Of a stretch of 64,000 nucleotides of DNA, positions 11,573 through 21,900 are shown in pieces. This stretch comes from Luteimonas sp. JM171. GTDB taxonomy: Bacteria > Pseudomonadota > Gammaproteobacteria > Xanthomonadales > Xanthomonadaceae. The stretch covers positions 1,888,873-1,952,872 of the forward strand of contig NZ_CP017074.1 in NCBI RefSeq assembly GCF_001717465.1. The letters are read 5' to 3'. Under the pieces are notes generated by a model. The model worked only from the letters and a program-made list of their open reading frames with translations, was not told the DNA's origin and did no database searches. The first letter of the stretch is position 1; each line of letters starts with the position of its first letter. A program made the translations under genes and the position numbers.

Positions 11573-13540
11573 TTACAGGTCGACGCCGAAGCCGACGCCA
11601 GCCGAGCGCTCGCTGCCACTGAACGCCGCGCCAAGGGAGAACGACGCGCGCTCGCCGACCCGGCGGCCGTAGCCGACGGAAAGCGCCTCGCGCCCGCCCT
11701 GGACACCCGCGCCCACCGCGATCCTTCCGCGCTCCGAGCGGCCCCCTGCCGCGTTGATCGCCATGTTCAGCATGGCCGCGCTCATGGCGCCATGGCGGTC
11801 GATCCGGCGGTCCATGCGTTCCATCTGATAGCTGATGTCGTCGAACCGGTCCTCGAGCAGGTCCATGCGATCGAGCATCGCGGTCGGGTCGAAGCCGGCG
11901 ACGCTGGCGATGCGCTGGTCGGTGTAGCGGTTGGCCGAGGCCAGAGTTGCCGCGTCTGCGGTCTCCATGTCGCTGCGCACCGCGCCCTCCCGGTCGTCGG
12001 TGTAGGCATTCGCAGAAGACAGGGTGGCGGCGTCAGCGGTTTCCATGTCGCTGCGGATCTCGACCTCACGGCTGTCGGTGTAGTCGGTGGCGGTGGCCAC
12101 CGCCGCGGCGCTGCCCTGGACGATGTCGGCGCGGATCGCCGCCTCGCGCGTGTCGGTGTAGGCATTCGCGGAGGACAGGGTGGCGGCGTCAGCGGCCTCC
12201 ATGTCGCTGCGGATCTCGATCTCACGGCTGTCGGTGTAGTCGGTGGCGGTGGCCACCGCCGCGGCACTGCCCTGGGCGATGTCGGCGCGAATCGCCGCCT
12301 CGCGCGTGTCGGTGTAGGCATTGGCCGAAGACAGGGTGGCGGCGTCAGCGGCCTCCATCTGCCGCAGGTTCACGGCATCGGTGGCCTGCACCGCGTCGGC
12401 CACGTTCGCCAGGTTGCGCTCGGCGCCGGCCGCCCCGATCGACACGGTGTTCGCGCGATCGGCGACGCTGTCGGTGCCGATTGCCACCGAATCGTCGGCG
12501 TGGGCGATTGCCCCGTAGCCCATCGCCACGCTGTTGCTCCCATGCGCTTCGCTGACGAAGCCCATCGCCAGGCTCGAATTCCCTGCCGCGGTGTTGCGGT
12601 AGCCCACGGCGGTGGCGAACTCGCCATCGACCACGTTGTTGGAGCCGAAGGCGCTGCCGGCACCGGCATTGGTGGTGTTGGAGAAACCTACCGCGGTGGA
12701 GGCATCGCCAGCGGCCAGGTTCTCCCGCCCCAGGGCGGTCGCGTGGGCACCGGACGCGGTGTTCTCGTGTCCGTACGCCGATGCATTCTCGCCGGTAGCC
12801 TGATTGCTGCGCCCCACTGCGGTGGAACCCGCTGCGGAAGCCTCATTGCTGCTGCCCAGGGCGGTGGACCAGTTGGCGGTGGCATGGTTGACGATGCCCA
12901 CTGCGGTGGCATTGGCGCCCGAGGCGATGTTCATGTTGCCGAGCGCAGTGGAACCGACGTTGTTGGCCTCGTTGCCGCGGCCGACGGCGGTGGATGCCCG
13001 GCCGGCCAGGTTTCCCGAGCCGACAGCGGTTGCATTCTGATCGGAGGCCACGTTGCGGTCGCCTACTGCAGTGCTGCTTTCGCCGGCAGCCTGGTTTTCC
13101 CTGCCGAGCGCGGTGGACGAAAGGGAAGACGCCACGCTTCCATAGCCGATGGCTGTCGCATAGTTGGCGCTCGCCTCGTTGAAGGCGCCAAAGGTGGAAG
13201 CGGTGTTGGCGGTGCTTTCGTTGGCTATGCCGACCGCGAGGGCACCGCCAACGGCCAGGTTGCCCAAGCCCAGCGCCGTGGCGGAATTTCCAGTGGCCTC
13301 GTTGTTGCGGCCGAACGCCATGGAATAGTCCCCCGAGGCCTCGTTGTCGACGCCGCAGGCGACCGCGCCGTTGCCGTCCGCGGTGCTCGGCGTTCCGCCG
13401 TCCATCTCGCACACGTTGCCCGCGTGGGCCGTGGTGGCGGTCATCGCCAGCAGCAGGGCGGTGATCGAAGCGGCCAGGGGGGCGATGGTGCGGACGCGCG
13501 CCGGACGGCGCTTGGCGCTGGTATCAGATTTGCACTGCAT
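11573..13540 (-). CDS. trimeric autotransporter adhesin (YadA-like)
   Basis: Trimeric autotransporters (type Vc) form surface stalks that bind host or other cells. The 655-residue product has a long signal peptide (likely cut after AHA, residue 40) and a head of many ~14-residue Hep/Hag repeats of the type STALGxxNxAxGxxATAVG. A neck (NTVSIGAAGAERNLANVADA, then AVNLRQM) leads to a stalk of six 26-residue repeats. The C-terminal YadA-type anchor ends GVGFGVDL. The start ATG at 13540 has GGAGTG eight bases upstream. The three lipoprotein genes follow. It is divergent from the kinase gene by 170 nt. Confidence 0.93.
   Translation of the reverse strand: MQCKSDTSAKRRPARVRTIAPLAASITALLLAMTATTAHAGNVCEMDGGTPSTADGNGAVACGVDNEASGDYSMAFGRNNEATGNSATALGLGNLAVGGALAVGIANESTANTASTFGAFNEASANYATAIGYGSVASSLSSTALGRENQAAGESSTAVGDRNVASDQNATAVGSGNLAGRASTAVGRGNEANNVGSTALGNMNIASGANATAVGIVNHATANWSTALGSSNEASAAGSTAVGRSNQATGENASAYGHENTASGAHATALGRENLAAGDASTAVGFSNTTNAGAGSAFGSNNVVDGEFATAVGYRNTAAGNSSLAMGFVSEAHGSNSVAMGYGAIAHADDSVAIGTDSVADRANTVSIGAAGAERNLANVADAVQATDAVNLRQMEAADAATLSSANAYTDTREAAIRADIAQGSAAAVATATDYTDSREIEIRSDMEAADAATLSSANAYTDTREAAIRADIVQGSAAAVATATDYTDSREVEIRSDMETADAATLSSANAYTDDREGAVRSDMETADAATLASANRYTDQRIASVAGFDPTAMLDRMDLLEDRFDDISYQMERMDRRIDRHGAMSAAMLNMAINAAGGRSERGRIAVGAGVQGGREALSVGYGRRVGERASFSLGAAFSGSERSAGVGFGVDL
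11891..12358 (-). repeat. tandem 78-bp repeats encoding the adhesin stalk
   Basis: Six 78-bp units (26 codons each) run from 12358 down to 11891. Alternating units read xADAATLSSANAYTDTRE and QGSAAAVATATDYTDSRE, so the clearest period is 156 bp (unit starts at 12358, 12202, 12046), with a half-unit at 11968. High nucleotide identity makes stalk-length change by recombination likely. Confidence 0.85.
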
Positions 13541-13710
13541 GGAAATCACTCCGTTCGATGAGGTTTGCACAGCCATGGGGCTCTGAACCCACATGTACGA
13601 CGGGTATCGGGGAAAGCTGACATCCCGGCCACGACAGGTCGTTCCCGCGTGCTAGCCTGTGTCACGCCGTCGGGGGTGCTGGTTACGGCAACGAAATCCC
13701 AGGGGGAGTG

Positions 13711-16101
13711 ATGGAGGAGACGGAAGGCTGCCCGCACGCGTGGGCGCTGTTCGATCGCCTGGTGGAGCTGTCGGCCGGGGATCGGCAGGCGGTGCTTGAA
13801 CGCGAGGCGCAGGACCCGGCGCTGCGCCGGGAGGTGAAGGCCCTGCTGTCCGAGTTCGAGCGGATGGGGGAAGAAGCGGAGTGCGCTCCGCCGGAACAGA
13901 CTCTTGCCGCCGGCACCGTGTTGGACAAATGGCAGGTGGAGGCGTTGATCGGCCGCGGCGGGATGGGCGAGGTCTATCTCGTGTCGCGCATCGGCGGCGA
14001 CTTCGAGCAACGGGCCGCGCTCAAGCTGCTGAGCCGGATGGACTCGGCCGAGGAGCGGGCGCGCTTCGCGGCCGAGCGCCGCATCCTGGCACGGCTCGAA
14101 CATCCCGGAGTTGCCCGGCTGCTGGATGGCGGCGAGCACGAAGGTATGCCCTACGCGGTGATGGAATATGTCGAAGGGGCGTCGATCACGTCGCACGCGC
14201 GGGAGCTGTCCCTGCGGCAGCAGATCCTGCTGTTGCTGCAGGCCTGTGCCGCGGTCGAACACGCACATCGCCACCTTGTCGTCCACCGCGACCTGAAACC
14301 CGGGAACATGCTGGTCGACACCCAGGGCAGGCTGCGCCTGCTGGACTTCGGCATCGCCAAGCGCCTGGCCCCGGATCGCACGGGCGGGGACGGAGCAACC
14401 CAGGTGATCCGCGCCTCGCCGGACTACTGTGCGCCGGAGCAACTCAGCGGCGAACCCGTCTCGACTGCAACCGACGTCTACGCCTTGGGCGTGATCGCCT
14501 TCGAACTGCTGACCGGGGAACGCCCCTGGAAGCTCGGGGGCTTGCCCATCATCCGGGCGATGGACCGCCTCCGCACGCAGGAGCCGCCGCGCCCCAGCGC
14601 GCGCCTGGCCGGTGCCCGCCGCAGGCTGGTTGCCGGTGACCTCGACAGCATCGTGCTCAAGGCGCTGCAGACGCGACCCGAGCGCCGGTACGCCACCATG
14701 GGCGCGCTGGCCGACGACCTGCGTGCCTGGCTGGACGGCCGGCCGGTCAAGGCACGCGAAGGTACATGGGGTTATCTGGCGCTGCGCGCGCTCCAGCGCC
14801 ACAAGGTGGCGGCCGGGCTGGGTGCCGCGGTGCTGCTGAGCCTGACCGCAGGCCTGGCCGCGACCGCATGGCAGGCGCGCGAGGCTGCGCTTGAGCGCGA
14901 CATGGCCCGCCGGGAAGCAGCGCGCAACCTGGCGGTGTCCGACTACCTGTCCCTCATGTTCCGCACGGCCGGCGAGCTGGAAGGCACCGCCGACGTCACC
15001 GCCCGGATGGTGCTGGACCGGGCGGCGGAGCGCCTGCACGAAGAGTTCTCCGACTCCCCCGAAAGCTATGCCGACCTGTCACTGGCATTGGCTGAGCTGT
15101 ACCTGCAGTTGAACGACTACGCCGGTGCGCGCCCGCTGCTGACCCGCCTGCTGGAGCAGCCAGGCGTGCCGCCCGGGCAGCGCGCGATGGCCCAGCACGA
15201 CCTGGCCCAGCTGCGCTTCCGCGACGAACACCAGGCCGACGCGGCCTCGCTGCTGCGCGAGGCCCAGGCGTTCTGGGCCACCGACCCGGGGCGCTACCGC
15301 GACCAGCTCCTCGACAGCCGCCTGTTGCAGTCGCAGATCGAGTTTGCCGACGGACAGGCCGAACAGGCGCTGCTCACCCTGACCGACGCGCTGCCTGAGC
15401 GGGTGGAGCTGTCCGGGGCCGGGCACCGGGATACCGCCGTGCTGGTCAACAACATCGGCAACGCGTATTTCCGGCTTGGCCGGTTCGAGGAGGCCATTAC
15501 CCATTTCCAGCGAGCCGACGCGATCTGGCGTGCGCTTGGCCGTTCGCGCAGCACCGATGCCCTCAATACGCTGAACAACTGGGCGGGGGCGGAGTATCGC
15601 CTGGGGCGCATCGAACAGGCCGTCGGCTTGTTCGAGCGGGCATTGGAGCTGCGCCGCGAGCTCTACGGTCCGTCCGCGGCCATGGCCGCCCTGCTCAACA
15701 ACCTCGGCAAGGCGCTGTTGCAGTTGCAGCGCCACGACGAGGCGATCGGGTTGCTGCGCGAGGCGATCCGGATGGGCCGCGAGCACGCCGGGGGTGACAC
15801 CAGCACTGTTGTGTTGTCGGCGGGGATGGGCCTGGTCGATGCGCTCGTACTGGCCGGCGATCAGGCGCAGGCGCGCAGCGAGCTGACGTGGCTGGAACCG
15901 GCGGTGCACGAAAGCCGCGGGCCGGAACACCTGCTGGCGGGGCTGCTGGGCATCTCGCAGGCGCGCCTGCTGCACGCCGAGGGCCGGACCGGCGAGGCGC
16001 GCGAGCGCCTGGCGTCGACCCGTGCACACCTGGAAAGCCTGGGGGCGCCCGCCACCGGTGCGCTGGCACAAGTGGCCGAGCTTGAGGCGTCAATCCTGTA
16101 G
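13711..16101 (+). CDS. membrane Ser/Thr protein kinase with extracytoplasmic TPR region
   Basis: A Hanks-type kinase of 796 residues. The cytoplasmic catalytic domain has GRGGMGEVY (near 82-89), lysine ALK (105), HRDLKPGN (192-199), DFG (212-214) and APEQ. One membrane segment (about 366-387) is followed by about 400 residues of TPR-like helices (LNNIGNAYFRLGRFEEAITHF, LLNNLGKALLQLQRHDEAI). This layout suggests a sensor outside and a kinase inside. GGGGAG precedes the ATG; a GTG at 13708 would add one residue. It overlaps tail-to-tail with the ECF sigma gene. By analogy with PknS-EcfK of Xanthomonas citri and PknT-EcfP of Vibrio, it probably activates that sigma factor. Confidence 0.9.
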   Translation: MEETEGCPHAWALFDRLVELSAGDRQAVLEREAQDPALRREVKALLSEFERMGEEAECAPPEQTLAAGTVLDKWQVEALIGRGGMGEVYLVSRIGGDFEQRAALKLLSRMDSAEERARFAAERRILARLEHPGVARLLDGGEHEGMPYAVMEYVEGASITSHARELSLRQQILLLLQACAAVEHAHRHLVVHRDLKPGNMLVDTQGRLRLLDFGIAKRLAPDRTGGDGATQVIRASPDYCAPEQLSGEPVSTATDVYALGVIAFELLTGERPWKLGGLPIIRAMDRLRTQEPPRPSARLAGARRRLVAGDLDSIVLKALQTRPERRYATMGALADDLRAWLDGRPVKAREGTWGYLALRALQRHKVAAGLGAAVLLSLTAGLAATAWQAREAALERDMARREAARNLAVSDYLSLMFRTAGELEGTADVTARMVLDRAAERLHEEFSDSPESYADLSLALAELYLQLNDYAGARPLLTRLLEQPGVPPGQRAMAQHDLAQLRFRDEHQADAASLLREAQAFWATDPGRYRDQLLDSRLLQSQIEFADGQAEQALLTLTDALPERVELSGAGHRDTAVLVNNIGNAYFRLGRFEEAITHFQRADAIWRALGRSRSTDALNTLNNWAGAEYRLGRIEQAVGLFERALELRRELYGPSAAMAALLNNLGKALLQLQRHDEAIGLLREAIRMGREHAGGDTSTVVLSAGMGLVDALVLAGDQAQARSELTWLEPAVHESRGPEHLLAGLLGISQARLLHAEGRTGEARERLASTRAHLESLGAPATGALAQVAELEASIL

Positions 16102-16722
16102 CGAGCCCGCGTCCGGCGTGTGCTGGTCCCGTATGGAGCGGGGTGCTTCGGCGTCCAGCGCATTGCGCAGCCATGCCCGTGCCTTGACCCAGTCCCGCCG
16201 GACGGTACGCGTCGTAACGCCGAGGATCCGGCCGGTTTCCTCGTCGGTGTATCCGGCGAAGTAGCGGCACTCCACCACGCGCGCCAGCCGGGGGTCCACC
16301 CGCGCCAGGGCTTGCAGGGCATCGCCCACCGAAACGCACACTTCGTCCGGGGCTGTCCAACCGCTTCCAGGCGGTGCGTCGGCCTGGATCGCGCACTCGT
16401 CCAGTGGCACATGCGCCGCGCCTTCGCCCCGGCGCAGGCGCAGCCGCGAGCGGGCCCGGTCGACCAGCACATGGCGCATGGCCACCGCGGCGGCGGTGAG
16501 GAAGTGCCGGCGGCTTTGCCAGTTGCCGCCGCGCGCCAGCTTGATATACGCCTCGTTGATCAAGGCTGTGGTCTGCAGCGTGCTGTTGCAACTGACCCGG
16601 GCGCGCACGCCGTGGGCGGCGCGCTTGAGATCCGGGTAAAGCTGCCGCGCCAGGGCTTCGGCGCTTTCACACAGCTCCGCGGTGTCGACGGCGTCCGGCG
16701 CCCGATCGGCTGGTCCTTCCAT
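16090..16722 (-). CDS. ECF sigma factor, kinase-associated type
   Basis: A 210-residue ECF sigma factor: sigma2 around residues 25-95 (LQTTALINEAYIKLARGG) and sigma4 at the C-terminus (YTDEETGRILGVTTRTVRRDW, a helix-turn-helix). Most ECF factors carry an acidic DAED-type patch in region 2.2 to grip the beta-prime subunit. Here it reads QTTALINEAY, with T51 and T52 in that place. Family members with this look are activated by a partner kinase, and the adjacent convergent kinase gene (12-nt 3' overlap) is the obvious partner. The ATG at 16722 follows GAGGGGGAAGGAACC. It lies 56 nt after a secreted-protein gene on the same strand. Confidence 0.9.
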   Translation of the reverse strand: MEGPADRAPDAVDTAELCESAEALARQLYPDLKRAAHGVRARVSCNSTLQTTALINEAYIKLARGGNWQSRRHFLTAAAVAMRHVLVDRARSRLRLRRGEGAAHVPLDECAIQADAPPGSGWTAPDEVCVSVGDALQALARVDPRLARVVECRYFAGYTDEETGRILGVTTRTVRRDWVKARAWLRNALDAEAPRSIRDQHTPDAGSLQD

Positions 16723-16778
16723 GGTTCCTTCCCCCTCTGGCCAACGGGGCCATCCTAGCACTGGGTCGGAAGGCCAAC

Positions 16779-17687
16779 CTACCGGGGAACCGCGAGTATC
16801 GCCGCATCGTACGGCTCGCCACCCGCGGCGCGCCAGCGGATCCAGTGTGTCCCGATCTGGTCGTCCAGCACCACCGCGTTGCGCGCCAGCCCCTGCCGCG
16901 CACCTGCCTGGCCCTCCAGATCCTTGTCCAGGATGAACTCGAACCGCGCCGTCGCTGGCTCCATGCGCGGAATCGGCCGCCTCGCGTCCTCGCCGATTGC
17001 CTCGTGCAGGAAGGCAAGCACCGCGGCAGGACTGGCTCCATCCGCCCCTCCGGCCCCGAAGGGCAGTGGTGGCATCGCCGGATCGAGCGGCTGCCAATCG
17101 CCATCGGGCCCGCCGTATGCGTGTGGAGCCAGGCAGGACCGACCCAGGCAGTCCATTGCGCTGGCCTCGGCATCGGCCAGTTCCCGCCGCTGCACGCGGC
17201 GGATTGCCGCCTGCATGCCCTGTACCGGGCCCATCGTGAAGCGGAACGCCACGTGCGGTCCCGTTCCGAAGGCCTCCGGCGGCGCCAGGGGCAGTGCGGG
17301 ATCCATGGTTGCCAGCTCGGCCCGGATGGCCGGGCCAAGGTTGAAGCGCACCACCTCCACGTGTGCCAGCGGTTCGGCCTCTTCGGTTGTGGCCGGAACC
17401 AGGTCGTATCGCACCCGGTAGCGGGCATGGCGGACTTCCGGTTCGCCGGCGTCGACCAGCAGTACCGCGCGGACCGGCGCCGGCAGCTCGGCGTCGGGAT
17501 GGAACACCGAAGCGCCGATGTCGGGGAAGCGCGTGGCATCGTAGTACCCGGGACCGGCCAGCGTGACGGGGTCGACCTCGACGAACCCCGTGGCCTCGCC
17601 GGGGGGTTGCGCATTGGCCAGGGGCGTGCACAGCAGCAGCATCAGTGCCGGGACCATCAGGCCCATGCCCGGCTTGCGCGCGCTCAT
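16779..17687 (-). CDS. secreted protein of unknown function
   Basis: I do not recognise a family. The 302-residue product has a clear signal peptide (LMVPALMLLLCTPLANA, cut after residue 26) and no later membrane segment. It has a YDATRFPDIGASVFHPD region, a long beta-strand stretch (VRHARYRVRYDLVP), and one nearby cysteine pair (AMDCLGRSCLAP). Its ATG overlaps the OmpA-like gene stop by four bases, and the sigma factor follows, so the three probably form one operon. A periplasmic or outer-surface role for the OmpA-like partner is inference. Confidence 0.8.
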   Translation of the reverse strand: MSARKPGMGLMVPALMLLLCTPLANAQPPGEATGFVEVDPVTLAGPGYYDATRFPDIGASVFHPDAELPAPVRAVLLVDAGEPEVRHARYRVRYDLVPATTEEAEPLAHVEVVRFNLGPAIRAELATMDPALPLAPPEAFGTGPHVAFRFTMGPVQGMQAAIRRVQRRELADAEASAMDCLGRSCLAPHAYGGPDGDWQPLDPAMPPLPFGAGGADGASPAAVLAFLHEAIGEDARRPIPRMEPATARFEFILDKDLEGQAGARQGLARNAVVLDDQIGTHWIRWRAAGGEPYDAAILAVPR

Positions 17688-18814
17688 CGGCGCACCAGCT
17701 CGACGCGGCGGTTCTGCTGCCGGCCGTGTTCGGTGTCGTTGCTGGCCACCGGCGTCGCGGCGCCGACGCCCTGCGCGGTCAGGCGGGCAGGCGACACCCC
17801 GTAGCGAACCACCAGAGCGTCCCGGACCCGCTCGGCGCGCCGCTGCGACAGCTGGATGTTCGCCTCGGCGCTGCCGGTGCTGTCGGTGTGACCCACCACC
17901 ATCAGGTTCAACGCGGGTTGATCACGCAGCAGCAGGCCCACCTGTGCCAGCGCCGGATCCGATTCGGCCCGCAGGGTGTCACGGCCGGTATCGAAATGGA
18001 TCCCCTCCAGGGTGACCTTGCCGTCGCGCTCCAAGCCGTCGGCCAGCGCGCTGGCATTGACCGACACCATGCCGGTGTCCATCTGGCTCGTCTCGACCAC
18101 ATGGATCAGTGTGTGAGGCGGGTACACCTGCAGCGAAATGAATGCGGTGCCGTCGTCCTGGTGCAGTCGGCCAGTGAGGTAGCGCTGGTCGCGCTGGTTG
18201 GAAGACTGGAAGCGGCCGATCTTCATCACGCCGCCCAGGGCGACGCCGCGGACGTTGAAGTTCGAGCACGCGTCAGGGCCGGAGCACTCGTATTCGATCT
18301 GCAGGCCGCGCGAGGCCAGCGCGTCCCGGTAGTTGCGGAAGATCTCGAACACCGAGCGGCCGTCCGGGTTGGTGTAGCACAGGCGGGTGTAGCGCCCTTC
18401 GAGGGTTTCGGTGACGTTGAGGCCGTTCTCCTTGCCAATGACGCGGATGGCCTCGTCGTAATCGGAGTATTCCCGGGCGCAGAGTTGCGAACCGGCGTAT
18501 GGGACGATCAGCGGGTGGTCGCCGCCCGGATCCACGCTGGAGGCGGTGCCGGTGCCGGTGCCGGTGCCGCCGGTGACCTCCACCTCGTGGCCCTGGCGCC
18601 GGGCTTCCGCGATACAGCGCTCATCGCCCAGTGCGCAGCGCGTGGCCTCGCGGGTGCGGCGATCGGCCTGGCGGTGGACCTCGCTTTCGGCGGCACGCTC
18701 GATGGTGCGGCCGAGGCGGTCGAGGAAACTCTGGGCCATGGCGTGGGGGGCGGCGAGCCCGAGGGCAATCGCCAGGACCGCGGCGGTCCGGGCGGCGGAA
18801 GGGAAGTATCGCAT
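17684..18814 (-). CDS. OmpA-family outer-membrane protein with DUF4892-like region
   Basis: The 376-residue product has a signal peptide (cut after AMA, residue 27) and a glycine/threonine spacer (GGTGTGTGTAS). A middle region resembles DUF4892 (ASRGLQIEYECSG, VYPPHTLIHVVE). The C-terminal OmpA peptidoglycan-binding domain carries GIHFDTGRDTL, VVGHTDSTGSAEANIQLSQRRA and the terminal RRVEL. It probably tethers the outer membrane to peptidoglycan. The ATG at 18814 has GGAG eight bases upstream; the ORF runs open to 19159, but this start immediately precedes the signal peptide. It is divergent from the metzincin gene by 149 nt. Confidence 0.88.
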   Translation of the reverse strand: MRYFPSAARTAAVLAIALGLAAPHAMAQSFLDRLGRTIERAAESEVHRQADRRTREATRCALGDERCIAEARRQGHEVEVTGGTGTGTGTASSVDPGGDHPLIVPYAGSQLCAREYSDYDEAIRVIGKENGLNVTETLEGRYTRLCYTNPDGRSVFEIFRNYRDALASRGLQIEYECSGPDACSNFNVRGVALGGVMKIGRFQSSNQRDQRYLTGRLHQDDGTAFISLQVYPPHTLIHVVETSQMDTGMVSVNASALADGLERDGKVTLEGIHFDTGRDTLRAESDPALAQVGLLLRDQPALNLMVVGHTDSTGSAEANIQLSQRRAERVRDALVVRYGVSPARLTAQGVGAATPVASNDTEHGRQQNRRVELVRR

Positions 18815-18963
18815 CGAGGCAGCTCCGTTTCGGAATGGCGCCGGCGCCTGTGCCGGTTTGCCCTGCATATACGATGCCCGGGTCCGTTCGCGGACATGGG
18901 TCCGACAACGCCGTGGCTGCGGCACCAGCGCCGCGTGTCCGCGCCAGCGATCGGGCGCCGTAC

Positions 18964-21900
18964 ATGTTCCGGTCCTCCATCGGATACGAACTGGTCGTGC
19001 GCCCAAAACCGATTGCCCTGTTTGCGTTTCCCGTACTGGCCGCGGTGCTGCTGGCCATGTCGCTGGTGGCCGGGTTGGTCCCGGCCAATGTCCACGCCGC
19101 CGATGATCCGGAAGCGGGGCAGGCGCGGTTCGATCGAGACGCGTTCCTTGCGAAGGCACGTGCGCAGGCCAGGGGCGTGAGCGCCGGCTGGACAGGCTCG
19201 GTCAGCGGTGAGTTCGGCCGCTCCCTGGAGGGGACCGCCAGTTTGAAGTTCTTCGAGACGGGCGGCGGCCGGCTCAAGATCGCCTTTTACCTGGGCGATA
19301 CCCACGCGTACTACGACGGGATCCTCATCGGTGGTCTGGTCAGCTGCGGAACCGGGCCGCGGACGTACCCGGTCTGGGTGCGGCGCAGGGCCGGCGAGCA
19401 GCAGCCTCCGGGGCGCCTGGAGGTGTATTTCACCGAATCGCAGGCGATCGCATCGCGGCGGGCCGGGGTCACCCCGGTTCCGCGGGACGACATGTACAAG
19501 CCCGAGTCCGGGACGGTGTCGCTGCGGCTGGAGGAGGATTACCTTGAGGTCGGTCTCGACGCGGTGATGTCCAGCGGCCCCCTCAGCCCGCAGGTGTCCA
19601 CGCCGGCGCGCATCCGCGTGCGGGCACAGGCGCGGGTGGAGCGCACGCTGGAGAACGATGCGGAATTCAGCACCAGCCTGTGCGATGCCCCGCCACCGTT
19701 CGAGATGGTGAAGATCCTGCCGGAGGACGGCCGTGGCAACGTGCTGCTGGAGCGCCCGGAGATCCTGCTGGAGTTCAACCAGGACATCCATCCGCAAAGC
19801 CTGGAGAATCCGGACTTGGTCGTGGTACGCACGAAGCTGAAGGCGTTGGAACTCCGCCAGCCGTGGCTTGATGCCCTGCCGCCCGAGCTGCAGGAACGGC
19901 TCCGCAAGGCGTCATGGGAATTCCCGGCACAAGTGGCCGAACCCGCCCCACCGGGCCACGCTGTCGAGCTGGACTGGACGCCCGAGCACATGGTGCCGGC
20001 AATGGATGACGATGATCCGGACGGCGAGCACGTGCCGGGCACGGTCGACCTGGACGGGCCGCGGACGCTGCGCTTCGTTCCCTCCCGACCGCTGCGCAGT
20101 GGGGTGCGCTACCAGGTGGACGTCGCGCATGGCCCGGGCGGGGTGCGCAGCACGCAGTTCCACGAACTCGACGAGGTGCCACCCAACTTCTTCAGCACGC
20201 GCGTGCGGCCCGACGAGGTGCGAGTGCACGTCTACCAGACCACGCGCGATGCGCCGCTCCTGTTGCGCAAGCCGGCGATGGCCCGGGTGTTCGTGGACTG
20301 GGAAGCGGATCCCGAGATCGACACCGATTGGCAGGTGCGTGCGTACGAGGTCGACCTGGAGATCACCCGCGACGGGCACGAGGGCGTGGTGTTCCCGCAG
20401 CAGACCCACACCGTGCTGCGGCCGGACCAGTACGACGATCGCGACCGGCGCATGGCCGAGGACTCCATCAACCGCTTCGGCTGGTCGCCGCGGGCCCGGG
20501 ACATCCGGCAACTGGTGGCGCGGGTATCCCCGCACGATCCCTGGCCGGGTGCGGGCAGGCGCAAGGCGCCGGAGGATACCGGCGAGCGGTCGGTGGAATT
20601 CGCTTCCTCCCAGGTCGACGAACTCAGCGTGGAGGCCTATGTCGTGCGCCTTTGGAAGTGGCTGGCGCAGCCGCCGGACGCGGGCACCATTGCCAATGTG
20701 ATCAGCGCGTTCCGGCAGGACAACGAGTTCGCGCGTCAGCTGTTCCCGGTGGTCCGGGTCCGGGGCCACTACGGCGGCGTGTTCATGCCGCCCGAGGACC
20801 TGCGTCGCTCCAGCGTTGGCCTGGCTGTGCAGGCGCGAATCCTTCATGACCATGTGGGGCTGCAGTCGGACGCGGACATCGTGGTCGGCTATTACCCGCC
20901 GAACATGCTGGAGGGGCGGGGCCAGGGCATTGCGAAGTACCCGGCCCAGCGGGCGAACGTCGTGCTGATGCCGGTCAGGGCGTCGGACGGCGAGGAGCAC
21001 CCCGCGATCCTGGGCATGCCGCTGGTCACGCATGAGTACGGACACGTGTTCGGGCTCGACCACAATCCATTCGTCAATGACGATGTCGATCGGCAGACGC
21101 ACTGCGGCTCGTTGGCCGCCTACGCGGCCAGTTCCGCGGGCATCGAGGGGTTTCGCATCGCTGCCGGTGGAGAGCATGGATGGAGCAAGTCCAGCGCGAC
21201 GGGCAACGCCCAGGACCCGGACACGCTCAAGGACCTGATGTATCCGTGCGTCTACGATCACCGGGACTGGTGGTGGATCAGCGACAGGGACTACAAGCGC
21301 CTGGTCAAGGATCTGCCCGGGCTGCTCAACGCGCAGCGCGTCCAGCGTTACCTGCGCCACCACGGCCGGCGCCCGCCCGATGTCTCGAGTTCGGTCCTGT
21401 TGGACCGGCCGGTCGCCGCCCCGGCACGCGGCCGCCGCCGGATGCTGGTCTCGGGCACCATCGAGGGTGACCGGGTCCGGTTCATGCCCACGGTCGACCT
21501 GCCGGAGGCGGGCCCCCTGCCGGAGCCGGGCGGTGACCTCACCGTGGTGGTCGAGGCGGCCAACGGAGCACTTCTGGCGACGCGCGACGCGGTCGTGGTC
21601 CGGGACGAGGACGGCGACGCGTTCGCCTATTTCTCCGCGGTGGTGGAGGTGGAGGGTGAACCGGCCCGCATCGCCCTCAAGCGCGGGCGCCAGGAGCTGG
21701 GCGACGTCGCTGCCCGGGTCCCTCCCGCGCCGCCCACGATCACGTCCCACGCAGACGGCGCGCGCCTGGCGCACGGCGACTGGCTTCGCTGGGAGCCCGT
21801 TGATGTCGAAGGCGCACGGTACTCGGTGCGCTACCGGCCCGATCCGGAGGCCTCGCCACGCGTGCTGGCGGCGCTGGTCGATGCCACCGCGGTTCCGATC

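Noticed and set aside
11891-12358. CRISPR-like repeat in the adhesin
   Set aside because: The period is 78/156 bp, in frame, with no spacers; it encodes the coiled-coil stalk.
11528-13561. 677-codon plus-strand frame
   Set aside because: Antisense to the adhesin; its repeats merely mirror the adhesin repeats.
13595-13710. ECF-type promoter between the adhesin and kinase genes
   Set aside because: No pair of conserved -35/-10 motifs recurred convincingly in the other gaps of the block by eye; needs a motif search.
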